The translations under genes were made by a program, and so were the position numbers. The notes under the pieces were generated by a model. It did no database searches and was not told the DNA's origin. It saw only the letters and a program-made list of their open reading frames with translations. 23,367 bases of DNA from an uncultured Lachnospiraceae bacterium (GTDB lineage: Bacteria; Bacillota; Clostridia; Lachnospirales; Lachnospiraceae), in contig CAJTXH010000035.1 of the NCBI GenBank assembly GCA_910580005.1, positions 1 to 23,367 on the forward strand, in the 5' to 3' direction. Numbering within the stretch: position 1 is the first letter of the stretch; each line of letters opens with the position of its first letter. Of this stretch, positions 1 through 7,883 are shown piece after piece.

Positions 1-32
1 TAATTTCTAATTGTCCTACTCAGAAAACTGAC

Positions 33-62
33 GGATAATAAAAAGTTATCCATCACTTTTTA
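33..62 (+). terminator. weak hairpin with T-run, possible terminator of an upstream gene
   Basis: GGATAAT and GTTATCC pair over a five-A loop (33-51), and a short T-run follows at 57-62. The stem is AT-rich, so it is at best a weak intrinsic terminator for a gene left of the window. Nothing else is visible in the first 150 bases, which are very AT-rich. Confidence 0.3.
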
Positions 63-163
63 CCATAATACCACTTTTTTCCATAAAAGTCACTATATTT
101 TTTCTATTTTTTTATTAATTTCACACAATTCCACTTTATCTAACCTGCTTCTAACTAAAAAGC

Positions 164-198
164 TATAATATAGTCAAAACTACTAAACAGCAAAGGAG
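164..198 (+). promoter_or_regulatory. -10 box and ribosome binding site of the tyrosine recombinase
   Basis: A perfect TATAAT stands at 164-169, with no good TTGACA at the expected distance. AAAGGAG at 192-198 is a strong Shine-Dalgarno, about 12 bases before the ATG at 211, which is rather far. The -10 call is by eye and could be chance in this AT-rich stretch. Confidence 0.35.
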
Positions 199-210
199 AT
201 AAACCAAATC

Positions 211-1134
211 ATGAATGAAATCAAACCACATTTCAAAAACTACATAAATTACTGTATACTGCAAAAACGGCTGGATAGTAAGACCATAAAAGCCTACCGG
301 ATTGATTTAACCCAGTTTATCAGCCATATTAGTGAAACATATATAGAAGATATTAGCCAGGACACTTTAGAACAGTATATCTCTTATCTGCATCAAAATT
401 ACCAGCCGAAAACTGTCAAAAGGAAAATTGCTTCACTCAAAGCAATGTTTCATTATTTTGAGTATAGGGGGTTAATTGTCCAAAATCCATTCTGCAAAGT
501 GCAGGTAAGGTTCAGAGAACCTGTAATTTTACCAAAAACAATACCTTTAGATACAGTAGAATGTCTTTTGAAAAATATATACAGACAACAAAATAATGCC
601 AAAACAGCATACAAGCGAAAAAATGCTGTCAGAGATGCAGCCGTTTGTGAACTGTTATTTGCAACAGGCATGCGTATTTCTGAACTTTGCTCGCTAAATA
701 CAAGCAATGTAAATCTCCATGATGGAACAATTCTCATTTATGGCAAAGGCAGCAAAGAACGGCGTCTTCAAATCAGCAATCCAGATGTACTTTCCACATT
801 AAGAAGTTATAAAACTGAATTTTCTTCGGAGATAGAAAACTGCCACCATTTTTTTGTGAACCAGTCTGGAAGCCCGTTGTCAGACCAGACTGTCCGCAGA
901 ATGATAAACAAGTATACACATATTGCAGCTATTGATTTACATATAACCCCACATATGTTCCGGCATACCTTTGCAACCAGCTTGTTAGAGGCAGACGTAG
1001 ATATCCGTTATATACAGGAAATGCTTGGACATAGTTCTATTAATATTACAGAAATTTATACCCATGTAGCTGTTTCAAAACAACGGGATATTCTTGCCGC
1101 GAAACACCCTCGGAAAGACTTTGCCATTTTTTGA
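211..1134 (+). CDS. tyrosine recombinase / integrase, XerC/XerD-like
   Basis: Predicted site-specific DNA recombinase of the tyrosine family, which cuts and rejoins DNA through a covalent 3'-phosphotyrosine. At 307 residues it has the usual XerC/D length. The N-terminal SAM-like core-binding domain covers roughly residues 5-90 and the catalytic domain roughly 110-300. The whole active set is visible: Arg155 (GMRISEL), Lys179 (YGKGSKER), His248 and Arg251 (HMFRHTF), His274 (LGHSS) and Tyr283 (IYTHV), so the enzyme should be active. It stands alone, with a strong ribosome binding site and about 830 bases without a convincing gene behind it. This isolation and the nearby serine recombinases suggest an element integrase or an invertase rather than the housekeeping chromosome-dimer resolvase, but the sequence alone does not decide this. 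Confidence 0.93.
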   Translation: MNEIKPHFKNYINYCILQKRLDSKTIKAYRIDLTQFISHISETYIEDISQDTLEQYISYLHQNYQPKTVKRKIASLKAMFHYFEYRGLIVQNPFCKVQVRFREPVILPKTIPLDTVECLLKNIYRQQNNAKTAYKRKNAVRDAAVCELLFATGMRISELCSLNTSNVNLHDGTILIYGKGSKERRLQISNPDVLSTLRSYKTEFSSEIENCHHFFVNQSGSPLSDQTVRRMINKYTHIAAIDLHITPHMFRHTFATSLLEADVDIRYIQEMLGHSSINITEIYTHVAVSKQRDILAAKHPRKDFAIF

Positions 1135-1967
1135 TGTAATATTATTTCCCAAGAGTTAGAATTGCATAAACAGAGTGTTATTAAGGCTTTTTATTTCTTT
1201 AAAAGGGATAGTAAAAGGGGGAGCAAGGGGTAGTAATATTATACCTTTTGGACAGCACAGGTTACTGGACTGCAAACTAAGGTTTTTATACAATATATTT
1301 AACAGCAATGCCAGTAATAAAACTAGGAAACAGTTTTTAACCAGATATTTATACTGGCGGCTGTTTAAAAACTGAATAGGACAGGCATATATTCTGATAT
1401 ATTTCCGCTTTGCCATTTATATGGCGGAGTGGCCAGAACCCGTTTCGTGCCATGATAATCCTGCATAGCAGTTTGTTTTTTAAATATCCGTAAAAAATGT
1501 TTAAATATGTAAGTATTTTTCTGGTGCGGATTTTTAACCTGCTGTGTTGCCTGTGAAGGATTGGAGCAGAGGTTGTGGCCTGCCAGGGCAGCATCTGGGA
1601 AGAATGGATTATACAGACACCATGATTGCAGAGAAAATTCCTTTCATGGGGTGGCAGCCTGCACATGAAACCGTTTAGGCAGGTGGAAGTGCAGTGGGGA
1701 CGGGCATGGTCCTGTGTATGCAGACCCGGCTGGGGGCAGGTTGTGGTTGTTTTTATTACAGGGGCATCTGGCTGTTTTATAAAGCTGGTTGTCCTCTGGT
1801 ATAAATGTTTCTGTTAGTTTCTGGTACTAAGGTTCAATGTCCATATTATTGTAAAATGCCATATGCTTTGCAGGACCAGGAACATTTATATAAGAGGATA
1901 ACAAAACTTAAATGTCATAGGACAACTAATGCCATGAATATAGTTTTTATACAGGGAGGTGGTTCTG
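1135..1967. other. gene-poor stretch with inverted repeat, no supported CDS
   Basis: No open frame here has both a good start and protein-like composition; the short frames on both strands look like noise. Parts at about 1550-1760 are visibly richer in G and C than the flanks and contain short self-complementary pieces such as CTGCC/GGCAG. The stretch at about 1757-1777 resembles a piece of the relic zone at 8346-8366 (both read close to GGGGYATCTGGCTGTTTT), so part may be decayed accessory DNA. It could also hold a structured RNA or recombination sites; I cannot tell which. Confidence 0.5.
1331..1374. repeat. 44-bp inverted repeat
   Basis: CAGTTTTTAA (1331-1340) is a perfect inverted match of TTAAAAACTG (1365-1374). 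Directly inside, CCAG (1341-1344) matches CTGG (1354-1357), which gives a 14-pair stem with a seven-base bulge on the right arm. No T-run follows, so it is not a clear terminator. It lies about 200 bases after the tyrosine recombinase and could be a recombinase binding or attachment site, or an RNA hairpin. Confidence 0.55.
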
Positions 1968-2213
1968 GTGCAGGCACAGGAGGATATTAAGGGTGCAGGT
2001 AAAGAGGTGTTATGGGATATTGATGGAATAGGCATAGATAAATTTGACACCATAGAAAATAAAACAGTGAAGTTTGCAGAGGATACAGGTGGCAATGTGG
2101 AATCGCATATAAATAGCGGGTATGTAGTAAGGAATTATTTTTCTGACGGGGGTTATAGTGCAACAGAGGCGTTTATACATTATATTAAAAAAATTGCAGA
2201 AGTTAATTATTAA
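1968..2213 (+). CDS. small hypothetical protein, unrecognised
   Basis: An 81-residue frame. I chose the GTG at 1968 because GGGAGG at 1954-1959 sits 8 bases before it; a GTG at 1959 in the same frame overlaps that site. The product is acidic in its middle, has no membrane segment and no signal peptide, and contains the stretch DIDGIGIDKFDTIENKTVKF. I recognise no family. It may be a real small gene, or the tail of a larger decayed accessory gene, since the area upstream carries relic-like sequence. It lies 136 bases before the recombinase array, in the same direction. Confidence 0.4.
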   Translation: MQAQEDIKGAGKEVLWDIDGIGIDKFDTIENKTVKFAEDTGGNVESHINSGYVVRNYFSDGGYSATEAFIHYIKKIAEVNY

Positions 2214-2230
2214 AAATGTGTAAAAAAGCC

Positions 2231-2268
2231 TTGGCAAAAGCCGTATAATATGGTAATTTATAAACAGG
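2231..2268. repeat. leader repeat, copy 1 (second copy at 8377-8414)
   Basis: These 38 bases in the leader of the first serine recombinase recur at 8377-8414 with three differences, each G here and A there. The second copy runs straight into a fragment of the recombinase gene itself, so it is part of a deleted duplicate. Confidence 0.85.
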
Positions 2269-2283
2269 ACTGGAAGTGGAGTT

Positions 2284-2339
2284 CCTGGTTTTATTACCAT
2301 TTGTGTGGTTTCCATGTTAATGGAATAATAAAGACCAGG
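2284..2339. repeat. 56-bp imperfect palindrome before the recombinase array
   Basis: CCTGGTTTTATTA (2284-2296) pairs with TAATAAAGACCAGG (2326-2339) over 13 base pairs with one bulged G. Inside, CCAT (2297-2300) can pair with ATGG (2320-2323), or TTCCAT with ATGGAA (2310-2325). Its size and position directly beside the integrase genes fit an attachment or crossover site for a large serine recombinase. As RNA, its right arm contains the AGG of the AGGAG ribosome binding site (2337-2341), so it could also restrain translation of the array. The two roles do not exclude each other; both are inferred. Confidence 0.7.
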
Positions 2340-2349
2340 AGTGAAGCAT

Positions 2350-4008
2350 ATGGATACGGAACGTGTTTATAAGGCTGCCCTTTATCTCAGGCTGTCAAAA
2401 GATGATACAGATATTGACGGCAGCATTAAAAAAGAAAGCAACAGCATTGGAAGCCAGAGGGATTTATTAAAAGCATATATAAAAAAACATAATGACATGG
2501 AAATATCCGGGATTTATACTGACGACGGGTATTCCGGTGCATCTTTTGGTGACAGGCCAGAGTTCCAGAGGATGCTGTCAGATATATATGCCAGGAAAGT
2601 GGACTGTGTAATTGTAAAGGACCTTTCAAGGTTTGGACGGGATTATATTGAAGCTGGGCGGTTTATACAAAAAACCTTCCCAGCTTTTAATGTGCGCTTT
2701 ATTGCTGTTACAGATAATTACGACAGCCTGTATGCAGACAGGGCAGATTCTTCCCTTGTGCTGCCAGTAAAAAACTTTGTGAATGACAGTTACTGCCGGG
2801 ATATCAGCGTGAAAGTGCGTTCATGCCAGCAGGCTAAACGTCTTGAGGGGCAGTGTATTTCTGCATTTGCAGCATACGGTTATATGAAAGACCCGGATAA
2901 TAAAAACCATCTGGTCATTGATAAATATGCAGCAGGCATTGTAAAAAAGATTTTCAGGTGGAAAATGGAGGGCATGAGCCTTTTAGCAGTTGCAGACAGG
3001 CTGGACTCGCTTGGCATTCTTCCACCAGCAGAGTATAAAAAGATGGCAGGGCTTAAATACCAGTCAGGGTTTAAGGCTGCAAAGACAGGGAAATGGTCTG
3101 CCGTATCAGTAAAACGTATACTGACGGACAGGGTTTATACAGGTGACATGGTACAGGGGAAACGTGAAAAAATCAGTTATAAGATGAAAAAGCGCATTGT
3201 GAAACCAGAGAATGAATGGGTCTGTGTGGAAAACACACATGAAGCAGTCATTTCTAAAATGGATTTTGATATTGTACAGGAACTTTTAATGTATGATGGC
3301 AGGTCGTCTGCTGGTACAGGTACAGCAAATTTTTTCTGCGGGGTTTTGTTCTGTGCAGACTGTGGTGTGCCAATGGTTAAAAGGACAAACAAGTATAAGG
3401 GCAGGCAGAAAGTGTTTTACATATGCCAGACCAAAAACCAGTCCAGGGGCTGTACCAGGCACAGCATACCAGAGGAAACATTAAAAAACATTGTTTTGAA
3501 AGAAATTGTTTCTTTTACGGATTTAATGGCATCTTATTCTGATGTACTGGATTTTGTAAAACAGATGGACCTGGATTACAGCAGGGCAGTGGGATATGAT
3601 GCACAGGTTTGTGCGCTCACCAGTGAATATAACAGGTATTACAGCCTGAAAAGCGGGCTTCTTTCTGACCTTAAAGACGGGCTGGTTGACAGGGAGGAAT
3701 TTGAAGAATTTAACCGCATATATGAAAACAAGTGCAGGGAACTGGAAAAGGCAATTGAAAGCCAGAAAAAGCTTGTGGAAAACCTGTTACATAATGGGAC
3801 ACTGGCGAAGTCCAGGCTGGAAAAGTTCAGGGAAACAGCCCAGATCGGGGAGCTTACAAGGGAACTGCTGGTTACTATGGTAAAAAAGATATATGTACAT
3901 GAGGGAAAAAAAGTTGATATCCAGTTCCGTTTTGCAAATGAAATGGAGAAACTTGGCATGTTATCCCAGATGGCAGGCGCATATGCACCAGGGCAGGGGG
4001 TGGTATAG
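2350..4008 (+). CDS. large serine recombinase 1 of a tandem trio
   Basis: Predicted large serine recombinase (552 residues), the family that integrates and excises elements through a 5'-phosphoserine intermediate. The N-terminal resolvase domain (about 7-150) carries the nucleophile motif YLRLS with Ser16, then DDGYSG and KDLSRFGRDY. A recombinase domain follows, then a cysteine zinc ribbon at about 328-375 (CADCG, later YIC and GC), and a C-terminal stretch rich in Lys and Glu that looks like a coiled coil (about 420-500). The start is ATG 2350, 8 bases after AGGAG; an upstream in-frame GTG at 2341 overlaps that site. The palindrome at 2284-2339 reaches into the ribosome binding site. The stop codon touches the next start, so the trio is almost surely one operon. 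A broken second copy of its leader and coiled-coil region lies at 8377-8486. Confidence 0.93.
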   Translation: MDTERVYKAALYLRLSKDDTDIDGSIKKESNSIGSQRDLLKAYIKKHNDMEISGIYTDDGYSGASFGDRPEFQRMLSDIYARKVDCVIVKDLSRFGRDYIEAGRFIQKTFPAFNVRFIAVTDNYDSLYADRADSSLVLPVKNFVNDSYCRDISVKVRSCQQAKRLEGQCISAFAAYGYMKDPDNKNHLVIDKYAAGIVKKIFRWKMEGMSLLAVADRLDSLGILPPAEYKKMAGLKYQSGFKAAKTGKWSAVSVKRILTDRVYTGDMVQGKREKISYKMKKRIVKPENEWVCVENTHEAVISKMDFDIVQELLMYDGRSSAGTGTANFFCGVLFCADCGVPMVKRTNKYKGRQKVFYICQTKNQSRGCTRHSIPEETLKNIVLKEIVSFTDLMASYSDVLDFVKQMDLDYSRAVGYDAQVCALTSEYNRYYSLKSGLLSDLKDGLVDREEFEEFNRIYENKCRELEKAIESQKKLVENLLHNGTLAKSRLEKFRETAQIGELTRELLVTMVKKIYVHEGKKVDIQFRFANEMEKLGMLSQMAGAYAPGQGVV

Positions 4009-5700
4009 ATGGCAAGGACAGCAAAGAGGTACCAGAAAGCAGAAACAGGTTATAAACAGTCCGGCCTTCCTGTATTTTCTGCCGGTATATACAGCAGGGT
4101 TTCAGTTGACAGTGGTGAAAATAAAACAGAAACCATAGAGAACCAGATAGAGATTGCCAGGCAGTTTGTAAGGGAAAATAACAGCAGCACGGAACGTAAA
4201 ATGGATTTACAGATATATGATACTTATATAGACAGGGGGATTACAGGTACATCTTTTGACAGGAAAGGCTTCATGCGCCTGATGGAAGATGTGAAAGGGC
4301 ATAAAATTAACTGTATCATTGTTAAGGATTTATCACGTTTTGGCAGGGATTATATTGAAACCGGCAATTATATTGGGAAAATCCTGCCGTTCCTGGGCTG
4401 CCGTTTTATTGCAGTTACTGACGGGTTTGATTCAATGTCAGGAAATGCAGCAGAAAGCCAGCTTGCCATGGACATTAAAAACCTTGTTAATGACATGTAT
4501 GCAAAAGATATATCAAAAAGGTCAGCACTTGCAAAAAAAATGGCAGCCCAGGCAGGCTCTTATATTGGAAGCTTTGCACCTTATGGCTATAATGTTGTAA
4601 ATATAAACGGGATACGTAAATTAGTTGTGGATAATGAATGTGCTGGCATTGTAAGGCTGGTATTTGAAAAATATGCAGGCGGCTGTTCCTATAATGATAT
4701 TATTTCTTATCTGTATACAAATAAAATCCACAGGATTAGCGATTATAAAAAATACCACCATGTATACTGTGAAAGCGGTGAAACCCTGCACCAGTGGGGA
4801 CAGAATGTAATAAAGGGGTTATTAAGCAACCCTGTATATACAGGAAACCTGGTACAATGTAAAAAAAGTGCAGGGTTATACAAAGGGCAGAAGAAAGCCA
4901 TGCCAGCCAGTAAAGATGAATGGGTTACTGCCAGTGGGACACATGAAGCAGTTATAAGCAATGGGCTTTTTGAAGAAGTACAGCAGATGCTAAAGAAAAC
5001 TGTAAAATGCGCACCAAAGCAGTACACAGATAAAGAAACAGACAATATTTACCGTAATATTTTATACTGCGGTATCTGCGGAAAACGCATGCACCCTGTT
5101 TTTTATGGGTGCAGGGGGAAAGATGAAAGGCATTTTTCATATTATTGCAGGAACGCTTATATGATTGATGGAAGAAAGTGTGGAAAAAATTATATAAGGG
5201 AGGAACATCTGGACATTTATGTTATGGGACAGTTAAGACAGGTGTTAAAATCCCAGAAAGTAAAAGCAAAGGACTGTATACAGGCAAACAATTCCCTGTG
5301 CAGCCAGAAAATAAATGCATACCTGGAAGAAGAAAAAGAACTCGCAAAAGCCTGTGAAGCAGTTAAAGAAGAATGTGCTTTAAAATTTATGCAGTATAAA
5401 GAGGGGGAGTCCACGAAGGAAGAATATTTGAAATCCAGGCAGTATAAAAAGGAACAGGAAAATTTTTCAGAAAAAAGGAAGGCAGAATTAAGGGAAAAAA
5501 TCCAGGACTGTAAGTTACAGGCAGAAGAAAAGAACCAGTTTTTAGAAGCCATTTTAAAAACCACTTTAAAAGCGGAAAAATGCCAGAAGCTGGATATCCA
5601 TCTGGCAGAGGCATTAATTGCTAAGATACTTTTATTTCCAGACGGCATTATTGAAATTTATTATAAATTTACAGACGGGGGTGCACAGGTTGGAAAATAA
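4009..5700 (+). CDS. large serine recombinase 2 of a tandem trio
   Basis: Second large serine recombinase, 563 residues, starting on the base after the stop of the first; a G-rich GGGGGTGG serves as ribosome binding site. It has an N-terminal extension of about 23 residues that the other two lack, then the catalytic motif IYSRVS with Ser32, DRGITGTSFDR and KDLSRFGRDYIE. The zinc ribbon is at about 352-395 (YCGICGKRM, YYC, KCG), followed by a long charged helical region (about 425-520). All catalytic elements look intact. It is clearly diverged from its neighbours rather than a recent duplicate, which suggests a set of three with separate roles, for example different half-site preferences or a heteromeric complex; that division of labour is inference. 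Confidence 0.93.
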   Translation: MARTAKRYQKAETGYKQSGLPVFSAGIYSRVSVDSGENKTETIENQIEIARQFVRENNSSTERKMDLQIYDTYIDRGITGTSFDRKGFMRLMEDVKGHKINCIIVKDLSRFGRDYIETGNYIGKILPFLGCRFIAVTDGFDSMSGNAAESQLAMDIKNLVNDMYAKDISKRSALAKKMAAQAGSYIGSFAPYGYNVVNINGIRKLVVDNECAGIVRLVFEKYAGGCSYNDIISYLYTNKIHRISDYKKYHHVYCESGETLHQWGQNVIKGLLSNPVYTGNLVQCKKSAGLYKGQKKAMPASKDEWVTASGTHEAVISNGLFEEVQQMLKKTVKCAPKQYTDKETDNIYRNILYCGICGKRMHPVFYGCRGKDERHFSYYCRNAYMIDGRKCGKNYIREEHLDIYVMGQLRQVLKSQKVKAKDCIQANNSLCSQKINAYLEEEKELAKACEAVKEECALKFMQYKEGESTKEEYLKSRQYKKEQENFSEKRKAELREKIQDCKLQAEEKNQFLEAILKTTLKAEKCQKLDIHLAEALIAKILLFPDGIIEIYYKFTDGGAQVGK

Positions 5701-7261
5701 TTACAGCAAAGGCATGGTTGCCGGTTATTATCGCCTGTCTGTGGAAGATGGCAGCCTGGAAATGGAGAGCAACAGTATTTCCAGCCAGAGGCTGCTTGTG
5801 AAAAAATATATTGCTTCCCATAAAGAGTTTGAAGGGTATGGCTTTTGTGAATTTTATGATGACGGGTATTCCGGCACAACAATGGACAGACCAGGCATAC
5901 AGAAACTTCTTGCAGGGATAAAGGATAATAAAATACAATGTGTCATTGTAAAAGATATTTCCAGGTTTTCAAGGGATTATATAGAACTTGGCACTTATAT
6001 GGAACAGGTTTTCCCGTTTATGCAGGTCAGGTTTATTGCCATTACAGACCATTATGACAGCAATGGTCCTGCAGGGTCCGTTGGCATGGATATTGCTTTT
6101 AAAAGCCTTTTATCGGATTTTTACTGCAAAGATGTTTCAGACAAGGTTAAAAGTTCACTGGAAGCAAGAAAAAAGCAGGGTAAATATGCCACAGGCTCTG
6201 TACCTTTTGGATATATGAAAAATAAAGACAACCCGCAGGAACTTCTCATTGTGCAGGAGGAGGCAGAGGTTATAAAACGCATCTTTTCTTTGTCACTGGA
6301 GGGGAATAACCTTACAAAAATCTGTAAAATCCTTAATGACGGAGGGGTAAAAACACCGCTTGAATATAAAAACGCCAGAAAAAAACAGGACAGGAAAGAA
6401 CTTATGCAGGGGCATAAATACTGGCAGCCTGCAGTAGCCAGGACAATACTTACAAATGAAACTTATACTGGCAGCATGGTTTATAATAAATCAGAACAGG
6501 CAGGGGTGGGACAGAAAAAGAAAATATTAAAACCACGCAGTGAGTGGAAAGTGTTCCCAGGACATCATGCTGCTATTATAGACATGGAAACTTTTGACAA
6601 GGTGCAGGGGAAGTTTTTCCACAGGAAAGAAACAGGACGTACACCTTTTTCTTATCCGCTTAAAGGAAAGGTTTACTGTGCATATTGTAACAGGTGTCTG
6701 AGGGTAACAAAACTGTCAGGGGGCAGGCTCTCATTATATTGTGCAAACAGGAAACTGAAAAGCGGCAGCCAGTGCATACAGAAACCCATCGGGAATGAAT
6801 GGCTTGAAAGTGTGGTATTAAAAGAGATACAGTTACAACTGGGGAAGCTTAAGGACCTGGACATAATTATGAAAGGAACCAGCACAGGATGTAAGGGCAT
6901 AAATGTTAAGGAAAAGACATTACTGGAAAAACTGGAGCAGGACACAGGAAAACTTATCCAGGAAAAAGCAGATAACCTTGAAGAATACCATAAAGGTCTT
7001 ATTACAAAAGAAGAATTGCTGGCAAGACGGGACAGTATAACAGGGCAGATTGAAGAAAGAAAAAAACAGCAGAAAGAATTAGAAGAAAAAGTATGCCAGG
7101 GCATGGAAGAATTACAAAAGAAACAAAAGGAATACAGTAAGTGGTCTGCGTATTACTCGCTTGATGTTTTGTCAAGGGAAATGGCAGAAGCATTTATAAG
7201 TAAAGTAGTTATAGATAACCAGAAAAATATCAGTATATTCTGGATGTTTAGCAGGGAATAG
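5690..7261 (+). CDS. large serine recombinase 3 of a tandem trio
   Basis: Third large serine recombinase, 523 residues from a TTG at 5690, which lies 8 bases after GGGGG (5677-5681) and overlaps the end of the second gene by 11 bases. A GTG at 5681 or ATG 5714 are other possible starts. The catalytic motif YYRLS has Ser17, followed by DDGYSGTTMDRP and KDISRFSRDYIE. The zinc ribbon is at about 327-365 (YCAYCNRC, LYC, QC), then a coiled coil rich in Lys, Glu and Gln (about 410-490). It resembles recombinase 1 more than 2 in the N-terminal region (SNSI..SQR). The overlap implies translational coupling. Triplets of serine integrases are known on some Firmicutes integrative elements, which makes this the likely integration module of an element. 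Confidence 0.92.
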   Translation: MENNYSKGMVAGYYRLSVEDGSLEMESNSISSQRLLVKKYIASHKEFEGYGFCEFYDDGYSGTTMDRPGIQKLLAGIKDNKIQCVIVKDISRFSRDYIELGTYMEQVFPFMQVRFIAITDHYDSNGPAGSVGMDIAFKSLLSDFYCKDVSDKVKSSLEARKKQGKYATGSVPFGYMKNKDNPQELLIVQEEAEVIKRIFSLSLEGNNLTKICKILNDGGVKTPLEYKNARKKQDRKELMQGHKYWQPAVARTILTNETYTGSMVYNKSEQAGVGQKKKILKPRSEWKVFPGHHAAIIDMETFDKVQGKFFHRKETGRTPFSYPLKGKVYCAYCNRCLRVTKLSGGRLSLYCANRKLKSGSQCIQKPIGNEWLESVVLKEIQLQLGKLKDLDIIMKGTSTGCKGINVKEKTLLEKLEQDTGKLIQEKADNLEEYHKGLITKEELLARRDSITGQIEERKKQQKELEEKVCQGMEELQKKQKEYSKWSAYYSLDVLSREMAEAFISKVVIDNQKNISIFWMFSRE

Positions 7262-7282
7262 CAAAACCAATTTAAATTATTA

Positions 7283-7330
7283 CAGGCAGGCATTATCTGT
7301 CTGCCTGAATGTGGACTGGTCCTGCTTTTT
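7283..7330 (+). terminator. probable terminator of the recombinase operon
   Basis: CAGGCAGGCA and TGTCTGCCTG form a ten-pair stem with one G-U and a five-base loop (7283-7307), 21 bases after the last recombinase stop. The T-run (7326-7330) is displaced, and a second small palindrome, GGACTGGTCC (7312-7321), sits directly before it. Together they fit a transcription stop between the recombinases and the toxin genes. Confidence 0.6.
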
Positions 7331-7637
7331 AAGAAATTTGTATTTTAAATGTTCGGCCTGATGGGATTAGAATTTATGGACAGTTAAAAAACAGTGTTTA
7401 TCTGGTTATCTGCATTAGAATTTGAAGATTGAAAAAACAGGGGGTTTATGACATAATAAAAAATATAAAAAAGAAATTTGGTTAATATTTTTTTGACCGG
7501 AGAAAAAACTATGTATACACCTGTAATTTTATATGACAGAAAAATAAAAAATTGCATTATATTGATAGTATTTTAGAAAATTCTTTAAATTTAAGTAAGG
7601 TGGAAAGTATATGCAGACAAAAATAAAGGAGGATAAT
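7331..7637. other. AT-rich spacer before the PIN toxin pair
   Basis: Very AT-rich, with no credible gene. TTGACC (7493-7498) and TATACA (7514-7519) are promoter-like but only 15 bases apart. The promoter of the antitoxin-toxin pair should lie in this stretch; I cannot place it with confidence. Confidence 0.4.
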
Positions 7638-7883
7638 ATGACAGTAATACAGGAACAAGCTATTGAAATAATCAAAAATATGCCAGATGAGAAAATATAT
7701 TATGTAATAAATATATTAAAGGGAATTGATGGTTTATATCCAGCTAATAAAGTATATGGTATTGAAAAGTCACAGGCAGCATATGAAAATCTCCAGCATT
7801 TTCGTAAACCTGGTATAACAGACAGGAATTATAAAGCTGAACTGGCAAATGCATGGGAGGAAAAATATGAAAGTGTTGATTGA
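7638..7883 (+). CDS. putative antitoxin of a PIN toxin pair
   Basis: An 81-residue protein from ATG 7638, which has a near-perfect AAAGGAGG (7625-7632) 5 bases upstream; an in-frame ATG at 7611 lacks such a site. The N-terminal part (residues 1-30, EIIKNMPDEKIYYVINILKG) looks like the helical start seen in many small antitoxins, and the C-terminal tail is polar with Trp and Glu near the end, as expected for a toxin-wrapping segment. It overlaps the PIN gene by 17 bases. The antitoxin role is inferred from size, overlap and partner; I do not recognise a named DNA-binding domain. Confidence 0.7.
   Translation: MTVIQEQAIEIIKNMPDEKIYYVINILKGIDGLYPANKVYGIEKSQAAYENLQHFRKPGITDRNYKAELANAWEEKYESVD

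Noticed and set aside
453..737. Minus-strand open frame inside the tyrosine recombinase gene
   Set aside because: It lies fully in a gene with all catalytic motifs, has no ribosome binding site, and its composition is typical of an antisense frame.
1349..1666. Minus-strand frame of about 105 residues in the gene-poor stretch
   Set aside because: No convincing ribosome binding site, odd composition, and it crosses the inverted repeat at 1331-1374. Treated as noise.
2042..2053. Match of TTGACACCATAG to 10214-10225, possible relic link
   Set aside because: A 12-base match between two spots is expected by chance in a window of this size, and the flanks do not match.
5217..5648. Long minus-strand frame rich in Ser and Phe opposite recombinase 2
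   Set aside because: It is the antisense of a Lys/Glu-rich coiled-coil coding region, which always gives long Ser/Phe/Leu frames. The same applies to 6673-7104 opposite recombinase 3 and 3639-3959 opposite recombinase 1.
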